A DNA stretch of 40,620 bases from Sulfuricurvum sp. 17-40-25 (GCA_002282015.1 NCIJ01000017.1:1-40620); one strand, 5' to 3'; positions 1-7,814 are shown, numbered from the stretch's first letter. Numbers and translations: made by a program. The notes: generated from the letters alone by a model not told the origin.

Positions 1-258
1 TCTTCAAATCAATGGTTTTAAATATGATTTTTCGGATTTTAAAGCTAAATCAGTCTGAGATTTATAGGGTTCTTTCACAGTCTCAGTAGTTTTCCGTCAT
101 CCATATCAAAACTGAACCTTGACTATTCTTTTTCATTAGGTATTGTTCAATAATCTGTGCAGGAGCGAGTGATTTCTTAGATTATTTTATAACTTGAGAG
201 ACAGGTGTGATAGACTTTAAATATGTTACACTTAATTAAGTCAAAAAAGTACTTAATC
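1..258. other. Left-edge stretch without a supported gene
   Basis: No reading frame of useful length and no recognisable RNA gene is seen here. A short open stretch on the minus strand (around 75-170) ends in stops on both sides and matches nothing I recognise. It may be debris from the same insertion and deletion history that truncated the neighbouring S24 gene. Confidence 0.4.
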
Positions 259-633
259 TTAAAATGTATTAAAAGATAAAACAGCCTTAGCTACAACACG
301 AACTTCTGCTTCTTGATAAACTAAATGCGAGTATGCTTGATTTATAGATACTAGTGTCATTCCAGTAAGTATTTCTTTAGCCTGTTTTATCCACATTTTA
401 TTATCGTAATAGACTAAATAAATTCCTCCATCTTCAAGCTTTTTTTGAGATAAGTCAGCCACAACTAATGCACGGTCCTTTATAACAGGTTGCATGGATT
501 TACCATCCACTTTTATGACGAAAAGTGAACTCTTATTGACTGGTTCTTTTAGTAAACTTGTAGAAAATTTCAAAACTTTTTTTTCATTATCTGCATCTAG
601 AATATCTACATATTCAAGGGTAATTAGTGGCAA
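259..633 (-). CDS. S24/LexA-like repressor peptidase domain, N-terminally truncated
   Basis: This 124-residue protein is the C-terminal half of a LexA/CI-type repressor, the S24 self-cleaving peptidase fold. The motif VDGKSMQP supplies the nucleophile Ser46 and WIKQ supplies the general base Lys83. The 37-residue gap equals that between Ser119 and Lys156 of E. coli LexA. The N-terminal helix-turn-helix expected in a full repressor (about 200-230 residues) is absent. The only start is TTG at 633, with AAGGA just upstream; the frame stays open a little further, to a stop near 685, without an ATG. A scrap of IS3 transposase lies at 713-766, so I infer that an insertion and later deletion removed the DNA-binding half. 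It may be a pseudogene, or a free peptidase domain if translated from TTG. The catalytic dyad is intact; expression is unproven. Confidence 0.7.
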   Translation of the reverse strand: MPLITLEYVDILDADNEKKVLKFSTSLLKEPVNKSSLFVIKVDGKSMQPVIKDRALVVADLSQKKLEDGGIYLVYYDNKMWIKQAKEILTGMTLVSINQAYSHLVYQEAEVRVVAKAVLSFNTF

Positions 634-712
634 ACTTTTCCTTATTTTGGAATGACCCCGATTTATTGATAGAAACTTATTCGGTTAATACCTAATTTTT
701 TGAAGCCTAAAA

Positions 713-766
713 TTATATCTTTTTTTCATACTCATCAGGCAACATATATCCAAGACAACTATGTCT
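713..766 (-). mobile_element. Remnant of an IS3-family transposase C-terminus
   Basis: Read on the minus strand, codons 766 to 713 give RHSCLGYMLPDEYEKKI followed by a stop. This matches the closing motif of IS3-family OrfB (DDE) transposases, usually R-HS-LGY-(S/T)P-E(F/Y)E. A stop codon directly precedes the arginine (767-769), so only the last 17 residues survive. Some 45-65 bp beyond the stop lies TGGAATGACCCCGATTT (minus of this lies near 649-665 on the plus strand), which resembles IS3-family ends rich in TGACCCC; that assignment is weak. The rest of the element is gone. Confidence 0.65.
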
Positions 767-869
767 TCAAATATTTTATTAAATAGAATATATCTTATGT
801 TATCTAAAGTAGATAATGTCTAATATATAGTTGGTTTTGTATTGTATATAACTAAAGCTATACAGCAAT

Positions 870-1070
870 TTATTTAGCATAAATATGTTCATACTCTTTT
901 GGAACTTGTGAAGTTATTTCGCCGCTTGGAAGCTGAAAATAAGCGACACCATCACGGCTGTATACATTGGCCACACCGTTAGCCAAGCTACGTGCTTGAG
1001 CTTCTTTAATTGCTTTTTTACCAATTTGAAGAACCATATCTCTAAATTTAAAATTTTCTACTGTCTTCAT
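870..1070 (-). CDS. Small conserved hypothetical protein, possible antitoxin-like
   Basis: A 66-residue protein with a basic, helical N-terminal half (KKAIKEAQARSLANG) and a C-terminal half reading NVYSRDGVAYFQLPSGEIT. I recall similar small proteins in Campylobacterota and other bacteria, often beside toxin genes, with the pattern NVY..NG.IYYELPNGE; no function is established that I know of. ATG at 1070 is preceded by GGAGGAAT, a good ribosome binding site. It lies directly downstream of the HepT/MntA pair on the same strand (28 bp gap), so it may be the last gene of that transcript. Confidence 0.65.
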   Translation of the reverse strand: MKTVENFKFRDMVLQIGKKAIKEAQARSLANGVANVYSRDGVAYFQLPSGEITSQVPKEYEHIYAK

Positions 1071-1097
1071 TCGATTCCTCCAACTGAAAATAATTGA

Positions 1098-1448
1098 TTA
1101 TTGAATAATAACCAGACATTTTTCTTTGAATATTGGTAATCCATTGCGTATTATCCATTCAATAATTGCAAGGTTTACCCCTTCATAGTCATGTGCAATA
1201 TAGGTACGAACATCATAAAGTCCTTTAAGCTCGTCACTATTGAAAGAATCAAGGATCTGCGTTGCGTTTTCTTGTTTAAGCTTATTGAACTGCTCTGCAA
1301 TTGCTGTCAAATGCATAAGTATTGCTGGACGCATGGTGATTTCGTCATCTAACGCATTCGTAATACTTCCAGCATTATCAACAATATTTTCAATGTACTC
1401 AATTTTCTCAAGAACCATATAAATCTTACTAATTGACTCTTTAGACAT
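1098..1448 (-). CDS. hepT: HepT-like HEPN ribonuclease toxin
   Basis: HEPN-domain protein (DUF86/HepT family) of 116 residues, taking the start at ATG 1448. The HEPN RNase motif R-x4-H-x-Y reads RTYIAHDY: Arg81, His86 and Tyr88. In characterised HepT/MntA pairs the HEPN protein is the RNase toxin and the MNT protein inactivates it by adding AMP groups to the tyrosine of this motif; all three residues are present. The start overlaps the stop of the upstream nucleotidyltransferase gene as ATGTCTAA, implying translational coupling. A longer frame from 1463 exists, but its extra five residues are not family-like. Confidence 0.88.
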   Translation of the reverse strand: MSKESISKIYMVLEKIEYIENIVDNAGSITNALDDEITMRPAILMHLTAIAEQFNKLKQENATQILDSFNSDELKGLYDVRTYIAHDYEGVNLAIIEWIIRNGLPIFKEKCLVIIQ

Positions 1449-1749
1449 ACAATGCACGATCAATAATAAATTTTTTACCCGTTTTTCCCATACCAGTGCG
1501 ATCTGCCAAATCTACATGGACACCCAAAGCATTACTGAGTTCACTTTGAATTTGACGAATTCGTTCGAAAGATTTAAAACCATATTTAGATGCAAATTCA
1601 GGGGTAGCTTCAACCAATATATCAATATCACTTTTTTCAGTTGCATCATCTCTTGAATATGATCCAAAAAGGGCTTGTATCAAAAAACCCTCTTGCGCAT
1701 ATTTAGCTTTGACATTTCTAAGATAATTTAAAATTTGCTCTTTGTTCAT
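1441..1749 (-). CDS. mntA: MntA-like nucleotidyltransferase antitoxin
   Basis: Minimal nucleotidyltransferase of 102 residues (start ATG 1749). The signature GS-x10-D-x-D is intact: Gly29-Ser30, then DID with Asp41 and Asp43; a third carboxylate Asp80 lies in VHVDLAD. It is the adenylyltransferase antitoxin of the hepT gene that follows with an 8-bp overlap. A longer frame begins at GTG 1812, but its first 21 residues are unlike the family, and TATAAT (minus strand, 1757-1762) ends only 7 bp before ATG 1749. Transcription would then begin at or next to the ATG, suggesting a leaderless mRNA. Confidence 0.88.
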   Translation of the reverse strand: MNKEQILNYLRNVKAKYAQEGFLIQALFGSYSRDDATEKSDIDILVEATPEFASKYGFKSFERIRQIQSELSNALGVHVDLADRTGMGKTGKKFIIDRALYV

Positions 1750-1756
1750 GGTAATG

Positions 1757-1762
1757 ATTATA
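1757..1762 (-). promoter_or_regulatory. -10 element of mntA-hepT, start codon at +1
   Basis: A perfect TATAAT on the minus strand, with seven bases before the ATG of mntA. No clear -35 hexamer at 17 bp; GACTGA at 18 bp is a weak candidate. No Shine-Dalgarno sequence precedes the ATG, which fits leaderless translation. Confidence 0.5.
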
Positions 1763-1894
1763 GCAAAATTGTCGCAATATTCAGTCTGGGTGTATTTAAC
1801 AGCTGTAGCCACTTATATAGGATGAATTTAAAAGAATGGTATTATTTCGTCACATACTGTTTGAATTGCCAATTTTCTATACACTAAGGCCCAC

Positions 1895-3037
1895 ATGCAC
1901 CTTCGAGTCAGTGATCAGCACTATGCTCTGCAATATGATCAAAACAACAACTATATGTTGGCATATGAAGATATAGACGTAAACGTTGACAGTAATTTAA
2001 TTGTAGTAGAACCCTATGTATGTTTATTTGACGATGATTGGAAAATAGTTGATGAAGTTTGGGAATATATGCAGTACCTGCTTCATATCAAGAAACTATC
2101 CTTTTCGACGGTAATCACAAAAGGGTCAGATCTCAAGCTTTTTTATGAGTTTTTGCAACAGCATAAAATCAATTATCGTGCTACTACCCAAAAAACTATT
2201 CACGACTTCAATGTATGGCTATCACGCTGTGATCAACAGCCCCTTAATCGTATTATTTCATCCATGAAAAACTTTTATCAATACCATCATCAGCAAAATG
2301 GCCTCTCTACCCCATTTGATACAAGCACCCCATCAAGTCGCCCTGCTCCATCAAATGGACATACAAAGAATGCCCCTATTCACCAAAAGCTCATTAAAAT
2401 CAAAGAGTTTGATAATGGTATTCGAGTACTCTCCAAAGACCAAATTGAAACCATATTCAATGCCTGTACTATGCAGCGCGACCGTATATTATTTGAACTG
2501 CTTCTTTTTACGGGAATCCAAATCGCAGAAGCTCTGGGCTTAAATATACCATCTCTTGGTATTCCCGCTAAAAGACCACTTAGCCTTGATGAAGATAACA
2601 GTCAAGCTAAAAGCTACTACCATCAGCATAAAACCGGTATTCAAGATCTAAATATTCCGGCGCCATTGATGGAAAAACTATCAAATTATTACGAGAATAT
2701 TTGGCTAAAGATATATGACTCCAAGAAGATGCATCATGATTTTTTCTTTATCTCTGAATTTCATAATAACAAGGGTGAGCCTTTAACGTACCAGGCGGTT
2801 TGGGAACGCTGTCGCGGTATTGGCAAGAAGACAGGGCTCTTTTTTACCCCTGAGGATTTTAGACATACTCATGCTGCAGTTTTGTGCCATGATAAAGAGG
2901 GAAGTAAGCGTCTAAGAAAACTTCTGGGCAAAACACATGTTGCATCAATTGACACCTATGCTCAGATTGCACACAATGATCCAATCATGAATGAGCTAAT
3001 CCCCTATTATGAAAGCTATGGAGTCATTCGTGGATAA
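1895..3037 (+). CDS. Tyrosine recombinase (Tn554/integrase-like) with degenerate active site
   Basis: Protein of 380 residues with a SAM-like core-binding region (about 50-135) and a C-terminal phage-integrase fold (about 178-365). Catalytic positions: Arg I is Gln209 (FTGIQIAEALGL, normally TG-R-xxE), the beta-strand Lys246 is present (HKTG), the H-x-x-R box reads EDFR (Glu320 for His, Arg323 kept), the second His is Lys346 (LLGKTH) and the nucleophile Tyr355 is present (DTYAQI). Three of six conserved positions are therefore changed. RHTHA and LGK-x(8)-TYAQ spacing place it near Tn554-type recombinases. A small DUF6262/TnpC-like gene follows 23 bp later, as in Tn554-like elements, but the usual second recombinase is missing. 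It could be inactive, have altered chemistry, or serve as a partner subunit. Confidence 0.85.
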   Translation: MHLRVSDQHYALQYDQNNNYMLAYEDIDVNVDSNLIVVEPYVCLFDDDWKIVDEVWEYMQYLLHIKKLSFSTVITKGSDLKLFYEFLQQHKINYRATTQKTIHDFNVWLSRCDQQPLNRIISSMKNFYQYHHQQNGLSTPFDTSTPSSRPAPSNGHTKNAPIHQKLIKIKEFDNGIRVLSKDQIETIFNACTMQRDRILFELLLFTGIQIAEALGLNIPSLGIPAKRPLSLDEDNSQAKSYYHQHKTGIQDLNIPAPLMEKLSNYYENIWLKIYDSKKMHHDFFFISEFHNNKGEPLTYQAVWERCRGIGKKTGLFFTPEDFRHTHAAVLCHDKEGSKRLRKLLGKTHVASIDTYAQIAHNDPIMNELIPYYESYGVIRG

Positions 3038-3060
3038 AATAAATAGAGCAAAGGACTAAT

Positions 3061-3417
3061 ATGGCTAAAGGCGATTCTCTCAAACGATATAAAGAAGAAC
3101 AAAAAATACAAACACGCAAAAAGCTCGAAGAGGCTATCAGAGAGCTCAAGGCATCCGGAGGTGCAAAGATTACGGTTGATCAACTTGCGACGCTTTGTGG
3201 CATAAGCAGAGCGACGATTTATGCCAACTATAAAGATCTCTTGGAGAACCTCTCAGATAGAAGTACCACTTCAATGAAAATACAAGCAAACACTTCAAAA
3301 GCAAAAGATGCCATTATTGCCGATTTACGTGAAGAAAACAAAAAACTTCGTTTAGCAAATAACGCACTTATGGATCAAATTGTTGGAATGAAAATTTTAC
3401 TCGAAAAAACTACCTGA
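3061..3417 (+). CDS. DUF6262/TnpC-like HTH plus coiled-coil protein
   Basis: A 118-residue basic protein. Residues 15-58 form a small HTH (ITVDQLATLCGISRATIYANYKD) resembling TetR and DUF6262 proteins; residues 85-116 form a coiled coil (LREENKKLRLANNALMDQI). This layout, with the lysine/arginine-rich start, is typical of the small third protein (TnpC) of Tn554-like transposition gene sets. It directly follows the recombinase gene on the same strand with 23 bp between, so the two are probably co-transcribed. Its likely role is as an accessory DNA-binding partner of the recombinase; that is inference from family and position. Confidence 0.7.
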   Translation: MAKGDSLKRYKEEQKIQTRKKLEEAIRELKASGGAKITVDQLATLCGISRATIYANYKDLLENLSDRSTTSMKIQANTSKAKDAIIADLREENKKLRLANNALMDQIVGMKILLEKTT

Positions 3418-3511
3418 GATAGAAGCTTTTCAAATCTCCTGGAAGTTATTTTGGAGGGTGTGTTTTATTTGACGGATCAGTTTACATTTTAACTATACGT
3501 AATTTACACCC

Positions 3512-3724
3512 TCAGCTTGTCCACTTTAATTGTGGTTCAACGTGACGCATTGCACAATCGGTGAGATACGAGTTAATAAGGGTTTGATACGGTAGCCCCA
3601 TTTTTACAGATAGCTCTTTGAAATACTCAATAGTATTGACATCAACATTAAGCGATATCTGCTTTTTTACTTTTTTTGCATACGGGTTTTGGACAGATTG
3701 TGAAAAGTCGTATTCATCTCTCAT
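3512..3724 (-). CDS. brnA: BrnA/CopG-type ribbon-helix-helix antitoxin
   Basis: A 70-residue ribbon-helix-helix protein. The beta strand is KKQISLNVDVNTIEYF and the helix pair includes MGLPYQTLINSYLTD, the hallmark of BrnA-type antitoxins. The start ATG overlaps the stop of brnT by 4 bp (ATGA), so toxin comes first and antitoxin second, as usual in brnTA. It should bind BrnT and, as a complex, repress the brnT promoter, where a palindrome lies between -35 and -10. Confidence 0.85.
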   Translation of the reverse strand: MRDEYDFSQSVQNPYAKKVKKQISLNVDVNTIEYFKELSVKMGLPYQTLINSYLTDCAMRHVEPQLKWTS

Positions 3725-4014
3725 GGTAAAAACTCCTTATATTGGCGTGCTTCGTTTTTGGTTGATTCTCTGGCTGAGATAATCCGTATGATTCCATCTT
3801 GATCTCTATAGCAGTGAACAACGGTCAGTATTTTTAGGGTATAGCTCATCCCCAACAAAATAAACCGCTCTTCTTCTTGTGAGTGATCAGGGTCATGGAG
3901 TAAACGGGCGAAATCATCATCAAAGACAGTTCGAGCCTCTTCAAATGTGATGCCATGCTTTTTGACGTTAGTAAATGCTTTAGCTGGATCCCATTCAAAC
4001 TGTAACGATTTCAT
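3721..4014 (-). CDS. brnT: BrnT-type ribonuclease toxin
   Basis: A 97-residue protein with the full BrnT pattern: FEWDPAKAFTNVKKHGITFEEA at the start (residues 6-27), an acidic-aromatic middle with DHSQEEERFILLGMS, and IIRIISARESTKNE near the end. BrnT is a RelE-fold RNase neutralised by BrnA, whose gene overlaps its 3' end by 4 bp. The ATG at 4014 falls where transcription is predicted to begin (see the promoter at 4021-4049), and no Shine-Dalgarno precedes it, so a leaderless mRNA is likely. Confidence 0.9.
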   Translation of the reverse strand: MKSLQFEWDPAKAFTNVKKHGITFEEARTVFDDDFARLLHDPDHSQEEERFILLGMSYTLKILTVVHCYRDQDGIIRIISARESTKNEARQYKEFLP

Positions 4015-4020
4015 AATGCT

Positions 4021-4049
4021 ATGATAATGATTTAATCATGATATGTCAA
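4021..4049 (-). promoter_or_regulatory. brnTA promoter with palindromic operator in the spacer
   Basis: On the minus strand: TTGACA (4044-4049), a 17-bp spacer, then TATCAT (4021-4026), a near-consensus sigma-70 promoter. The spacer carries a perfect palindrome ATGATT-A-AATCAT (4027-4039). The RHH antitoxin and toxin of such systems repress their own promoter, so this is the obvious operator candidate. Confidence 0.7.
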
Positions 4050-4209
4050 GTATGCATATGAGAAATGAAAAATTTCACTCATAAAACAAGAAAATTTGTC
4101 AAACAAATAACACTGTTTTCAATGTTAGTAATAAAAAGGTGGATTTCTTATGCAAATGACTTAAATGTGGGGTTTTTAAGATCGTGTGATTGATATTATT
4201 TTATTTGAC

Positions 4210-4257
4210 AGACAAAGCTACTTTAGATAACTTATGTTAACCAAAGTAGCTTTGTCT
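4210..4257. repeat. 15-bp perfect inverted repeat (strong hairpin)
   Basis: AGACAAAGCTACTTT (4210-4224) and its exact complement (4243-4257) flank an 18-base loop. It sits alone in the 640-bp AT-rich gap 4015-4658, far from a gene end, and no U-tract follows directly. The loop side shares CTACTTTAGATAAC (4218-4231) with the reverse strand at 799-812 beside the IS3 remnant, so it may be mobile-element debris rather than a terminator. Besides this hairpin and the start of the dispersed repeat, the gap holds nothing I can name. Confidence 0.55.
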
Positions 4258-4527
4258 ACTAAAAAATATAGATTATTTTATAAAATTGTAAATATTTTAC
4301 TTTTTGAGTAAATCAATCATTTTAAAGGCTTCATAAGCTATAAAAATACTTTACCCATGTTTAGGTATTGATTTGTCTAGAAAATCATTTGTAGATATAT
4401 TTATGAGCTTCTCATTGCATATTAAATCAATAATAAACAAACTTTTTAATATCAATCACTTAAATAATACTATTCTTTAAAATATTCATCAATGATATTT
4501 GATTTCTAATTTTTTTTGAATTCAAAG

Positions 4528-4672
4528 TTACTCACGCGCGGATTTAGTGATAACTTTCCTGTCTCTATCTACCTGTAATAAAGCACTTCTAGAGTCTATA
4601 TCTAAACTCTAGAATTCTATATATATTAATATAGTATATATTATATAGGGTTTTACCCCTAATATACATACT
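4528..4672. repeat. Dispersed direct repeat, copy 1
   Basis: About 145 bp shared, with divergence, with 7815-7953. Conserved blocks are AGTGATAACTT, ATAAAGCACTTCTA, AGTATAT and TTTTACCCCTAAT followed by TAC.TACTC. This copy also holds a 9-bp inverted repeat TTCTAGAGT/ACTCTAGAA (4587-4595 and 4606-4614) and runs into the last codons of the 4659-5282 gene. The GGGG..ACCCT part (about 4640-4655) can fold into a small hairpin that may end that gene's transcript. Confidence 0.6.
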
Positions 4673-5282
4673 CGACTTCACTCAATCCGTTCGTGAAAAG
4701 ATAGCCTGCATATTGATGATCACCAAAAGCAACCTGCTTAAAACTTGCATCGTCTGAAATCAAATTTAACGCCTCTAAAAACTCTAAGCTTATTAACTTT
4801 CGAAGCTTCAAACTGTTAATTGGAACCGCAGAAAATCGTTTCAAATTTGCACCTTTTTGTATGCAAACAACATGAAAATGACGCTTCTTTATTTCAAGAG
4901 AACGGGCATTTTTATACTTGCTCATGTCTATTTTATTGCTATTGATTTGCACTAATCCAAAAAACCCTTCAAGTATTCCGCACACTAAAAATTCAGCACG
5001 CTTATACCTCTCAGCATCAACACCTTCGCTCATTGAAAAGTCCGTCTCAATTGTCTGATCTCCAACCTTCCAAGCAATACAATGAACCAAATAATTGTAG
5101 TCAATATTGTAAGCCGAACCTTGTCGCGAATAAACAATTGGTGGTATAAAATCAACTACACTTTTGTTCTTTATGCACAACTCAACCGTATCTTCAATGA
5201 TAGATTCAAGCATCTCTTTTAGATGAACAGACGATGCAAAATAGTTCGTGATTGTCAGTGGGTAACTGTATTGGCTATCCAT
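4659..5282 (-). CDS. Hypothetical protein, 207 aa
   Basis: I do not recognise a family. The protein is soluble-looking: no signal peptide or membrane span, and a mixed alpha/beta composition. Only a few scattered cysteines and histidines occur (HCIAWK, KKRHFHVVC). The start at ATG 5282 is well supported by AGGGAG six bases upstream. It is a single gene diverging from hipBA and lies between the two dispersed repeats. The last codons and the stop lie inside repeat copy 1; copy 2 shows the related end GAGTACGTAGATTAG but no gene in front of it. An island-borne accessory protein; function unknown. Confidence 0.7.
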   Translation of the reverse strand: MDSQYSYPLTITNYFASSVHLKEMLESIIEDTVELCIKNKSVVDFIPPIVYSRQGSAYNIDYNYLVHCIAWKVGDQTIETDFSMSEGVDAERYKRAEFLVCGILEGFFGLVQINSNKIDMSKYKNARSLEIKKRHFHVVCIQKGANLKRFSAVPINSLKLRKLISLEFLEALNLISDDASFKQVAFGDHQYAGYLFTNGLSEVEYVY

Positions 5283-5510
5283 TTTTTCTCCCTAGTTGTT
5301 GTGCTTAACCAAATAAATTAAACACAAATATTATTACTCAGCGCTCTATTTAGCGAACCTAATACAACTAACTTCGAACAAGATTTATCCCATTTTTTAT
5401 TTCTGTTCTAATCTATAATATGTTTTTTTTTCAATTTGCGTCCGAAAAAATGAAAAGAATTTAGGGGGTCACATCTAGTTTTTAATGTTTAGTACATTGC
5501 AGTAATATTG

Positions 5511-5586
5511 TTTACAATTCATATCAAACATACTATAATATGTTTAATAAGTAATTAGTTTAAATAAAACATACTATAGGAAGTTT
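5511..5586 (+). promoter_or_regulatory. hipBA promoter with two HipB operator sites
   Basis: TTTACA (5511-5516), 17 bp, TATAAT (5534-5539). Operator 1, 5526-5545, is the inverted repeat AAACATA-N6-TATGTTT and covers the -10. Operator 2, 5567-5586, repeats AAACATACTATA exactly and ends in GAAGTTT, so it covers the Shine-Dalgarno AGGAAG and abuts the hipB ATG. The copies are 41 bp apart, close to four helical turns, as suits cooperative HipB dimers. HipB autorepression is known for the family; these sites are inferred. Confidence 0.72.
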
Positions 5587-5889
5587 ATGATTGAGCTAAA
5601 AACCCCCTTTGAATTCATTGAAGCATTAATTGAAACGATTGAAAAAACGCGCAAGCGTAAAAAGCTTAGACAGCAGGATCTGTGTGAGCTTGCAGATCTT
5701 TCAATTGCTACCTATCAAAAATTTCTATATCAAAAAAAGATCAGTCTTACGTCTCTTGTGCAGATATTATATGCACTGGACATGATGTCTAATTTAGAAG
5801 GGCTAATCGCCTATGATGAGATACAAAGTCTTGATGATATCAGAGGGACTGCTAAGAAAAGTCCTTTACCACAGCGGATAAGGAAATAA
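5587..5889 (+). CDS. hipB: HipB-type XRE antitoxin and repressor
   Basis: A 100-residue XRE-family helix-turn-helix protein: the HTH spans about residues 20-60 (LRQQDLCELADLSIATYQKFLYQKKISLTSLVQIL). It lies one base upstream of hipA in the same direction, the standard hipBA order. Its role would be to hold HipA inactive and repress the operon through the two operators directly upstream. ATG 5587 has AGGAAG at a good distance. The C-terminal tail (KKSPLPQRIRK) is basic and probably flexible. Confidence 0.85.
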   Translation: MIELKTPFEFIEALIETIEKTRKRKKLRQQDLCELADLSIATYQKFLYQKKISLTSLVQILYALDMMSNLEGLIAYDEIQSLDDIRGTAKKSPLPQRIRK

Positions 5890-5890
5890 T

Positions 5891-7198
5891 ATGGTAAAAC
5901 AATTGGAAGTTGATGCATATTTATATGGGCACAAGATTGGAACCATGATAATTTATACAGGAAGAGTCTATTTTGAATATGATGCTTCCTTTAAATCTCT
6001 CGGACTTGAAATATCACCTCTAAAACTAAATACAAAAAAAATCACTGGTGCCTATACAAATCAAGATTCGCCGGATTTATATCATGGGATGCCCGGAGTT
6101 TTTTTTCAAGCACTTCCAGATAAGCATGGTATGCCGTTTATTGACCGCTATTTTGAAAGACAAGGGATTGCCGCCGATAAAGTGACATTACTGCAAAAGC
6201 TTACATTCATCGCTGATCGTGGGATGGGGGCAATAGAATATATACCGCAAGAGCATCAAGATGTTGAAGATAGCTCCATCGCCCTTAGCGCAAAATCTTT
6301 ACGTGAAGAGATGCAATACATTCTTGATGCTGACAATAAAAATACTAAGATCTCAGACTTTATGAACATTATCAATAATGCATCACCCATAGGAGGTGCG
6401 AGACCAAAATTACTGATCACCTACAATAAACAAAGTGGAGAAATCAAAAGCAATAGTGCTCAACAAGAGCATGGCTTTGTTCGCTCAATATTGAAATTTG
6501 ATGAGTCATACCCAAATACCAATGGAATGTATGAAAGTATTGAGCTGACAAAATTAGAATACCTTCACATGAGCCTTGCGTCAGAGTGCGGAATTACTAT
6601 AGCAGATATGACTCTGATTGAAGAAGACCGGGAACACCATCTTATCTTTACCCGATATGACAGGGATGATAACGACGAAAAAATCCATGTTTGCAGTGCG
6701 GCAGGTTTGATGCATAAAGATATCAGTATTCCTCAAATCATGTCTTATGAGGAATTACTGAAGTTGACCAATCTGATATGTAAAAGCCAGACTGATGTTG
6801 AACAGATGTATCGTCGGATGATTTTTAATGCATTATCATTCAACGTAGACGATCATGCAAAAAACTTTGAATTTATGATGGATCGAAATGGTAAATGGCG
6901 TCTTGCTCCGGCTTATGATGTCACCTATTCCAAAGGTGCACTCAAAGAACATCTGACCACTATCAACGGTAAAGGTTCAGATTTTACAATCGATGACTTT
7001 TTAGCAGTCGCAGAAAAAAATCTTATTGATAAAAAACATGCAAAATACATTATTGATACCATAGCCTCTGCGTTTACTACCTATGAAATAAGAGCTAAGC
7101 ACGCGGGAATAAATGCATTGGAAGCCACGAAAATTGCTAGTGAAATACAAGCACAACTTGTTAGGATGAATCTAATTGAAAATGTGAACATTTCATAA
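5891..7198 (+). CDS. hipA: HipA-type serine/threonine kinase toxin
   Basis: Protein of 435 residues, normal HipA length. The N-terminal HipA_N region covers about 1-105. The ATP loop is SPIGGARPK (about 165-173), with Lys173 as the ATP-contacting lysine. The catalytic loop NVDDHAKNF has Asp320/Asp321 and Asn325, and APAYDVTYS supplies the metal-binding Asp. All parts needed for kinase activity appear intact. Family members phosphorylate aminoacyl-tRNA synthetases (GltX in E. coli) and slow growth. Ser165 sits at the place of the autophosphorylated Ser150 of E. coli HipA. Follows hipB by one base. Confidence 0.92.
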   Translation: MVKQLEVDAYLYGHKIGTMIIYTGRVYFEYDASFKSLGLEISPLKLNTKKITGAYTNQDSPDLYHGMPGVFFQALPDKHGMPFIDRYFERQGIAADKVTLLQKLTFIADRGMGAIEYIPQEHQDVEDSSIALSAKSLREEMQYILDADNKNTKISDFMNIINNASPIGGARPKLLITYNKQSGEIKSNSAQQEHGFVRSILKFDESYPNTNGMYESIELTKLEYLHMSLASECGITIADMTLIEEDREHHLIFTRYDRDDNDEKIHVCSAAGLMHKDISIPQIMSYEELLKLTNLICKSQTDVEQMYRRMIFNALSFNVDDHAKNFEFMMDRNGKWRLAPAYDVTYSKGALKEHLTTINGKGSDFTIDDFLAVAEKNLIDKKHAKYIIDTIASAFTTYEIRAKHAGINALEATKIASEIQAQLVRMNLIENVNIS

Positions 7199-7475
7199 TC
7201 ATTTAGCTAAAACGCTTACTGTTGATTTAAATGCCTCTAAAAGCGATTTAAATCGTAAGCCTAGTCTAGGTATGGATTTATAGTTAGAATAGCTTTAAGG
7301 GCTATTTATGTGATGATTAGAGCATTTTTTGTTATATGTAGCCAGATAGTATATTCGGAAGTATTTTATCTATTGAATCTTACTGTTGATACATCCATGC
7401 TCGTTTTTTAACCTACATAAGAATCTCGTTTTCAGGTTTAAAAATTATTTTATTCTACGATACGTATTGCATGCA

Positions 7476-7787
7476 TCAACTAAAAAATCTTTTTGATCGT
7501 TGTTTCAAATGAGATGACAAAATTTCCGATCCATTTAGACAATCTTTCTCAATATCTTGAGCGTTGATTGTTTCTTCAAGAATTTGTAAAAAAACTCTTG
7601 GATTAATTTTCATAAGTTTAGTGCCATAAAAATCTTCTGTATTTTTTTCTGCCACGATTGCTGATGACTTATTTTCAAGAGAGACTTTATCTTCTAATAT
7701 TTTAATTTCTCTTGCTGGTTTTATGACCACGTTGATCATCGCATAAACAATAAAAGCAGCCGCAAGCATAAAACTGAATTTTTCCAT
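7476..7787 (-). CDS. Hypothetical single-span membrane protein
   Basis: 103 residues: one N-terminal transmembrane segment (about 4-22, FSFMLAAAFIVYAMINVVI), then a lysine/glutamate-rich, probably helical cytosolic tail with no known motif. Translation would start at ATG 7787; the ribosome site is weak (AAGTAAGAAAC). Dispersed repeat copy 2 lies directly upstream and could carry its promoter. Isolated gene, function unknown. Confidence 0.5.
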   Translation of the reverse strand: MEKFSFMLAAAFIVYAMINVVIKPAREIKILEDKVSLENKSSAIVAEKNTEDFYGTKLMKINPRVFLQILEETINAQDIEKDCLNGSEILSSHLKQRSKRFFS

Positions 7788-7814
7788 TTTTTGTTTCTTA
7801 CTTTTTTAAATTAG

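Noticed and set aside
3454-3513. 8-bp inverted repeat GAGGGTGT/ACACCCTC as a terminator or transposon end
   Set aside because: The loop is 44 bases and it overlaps the brnA stop; too weak alone.
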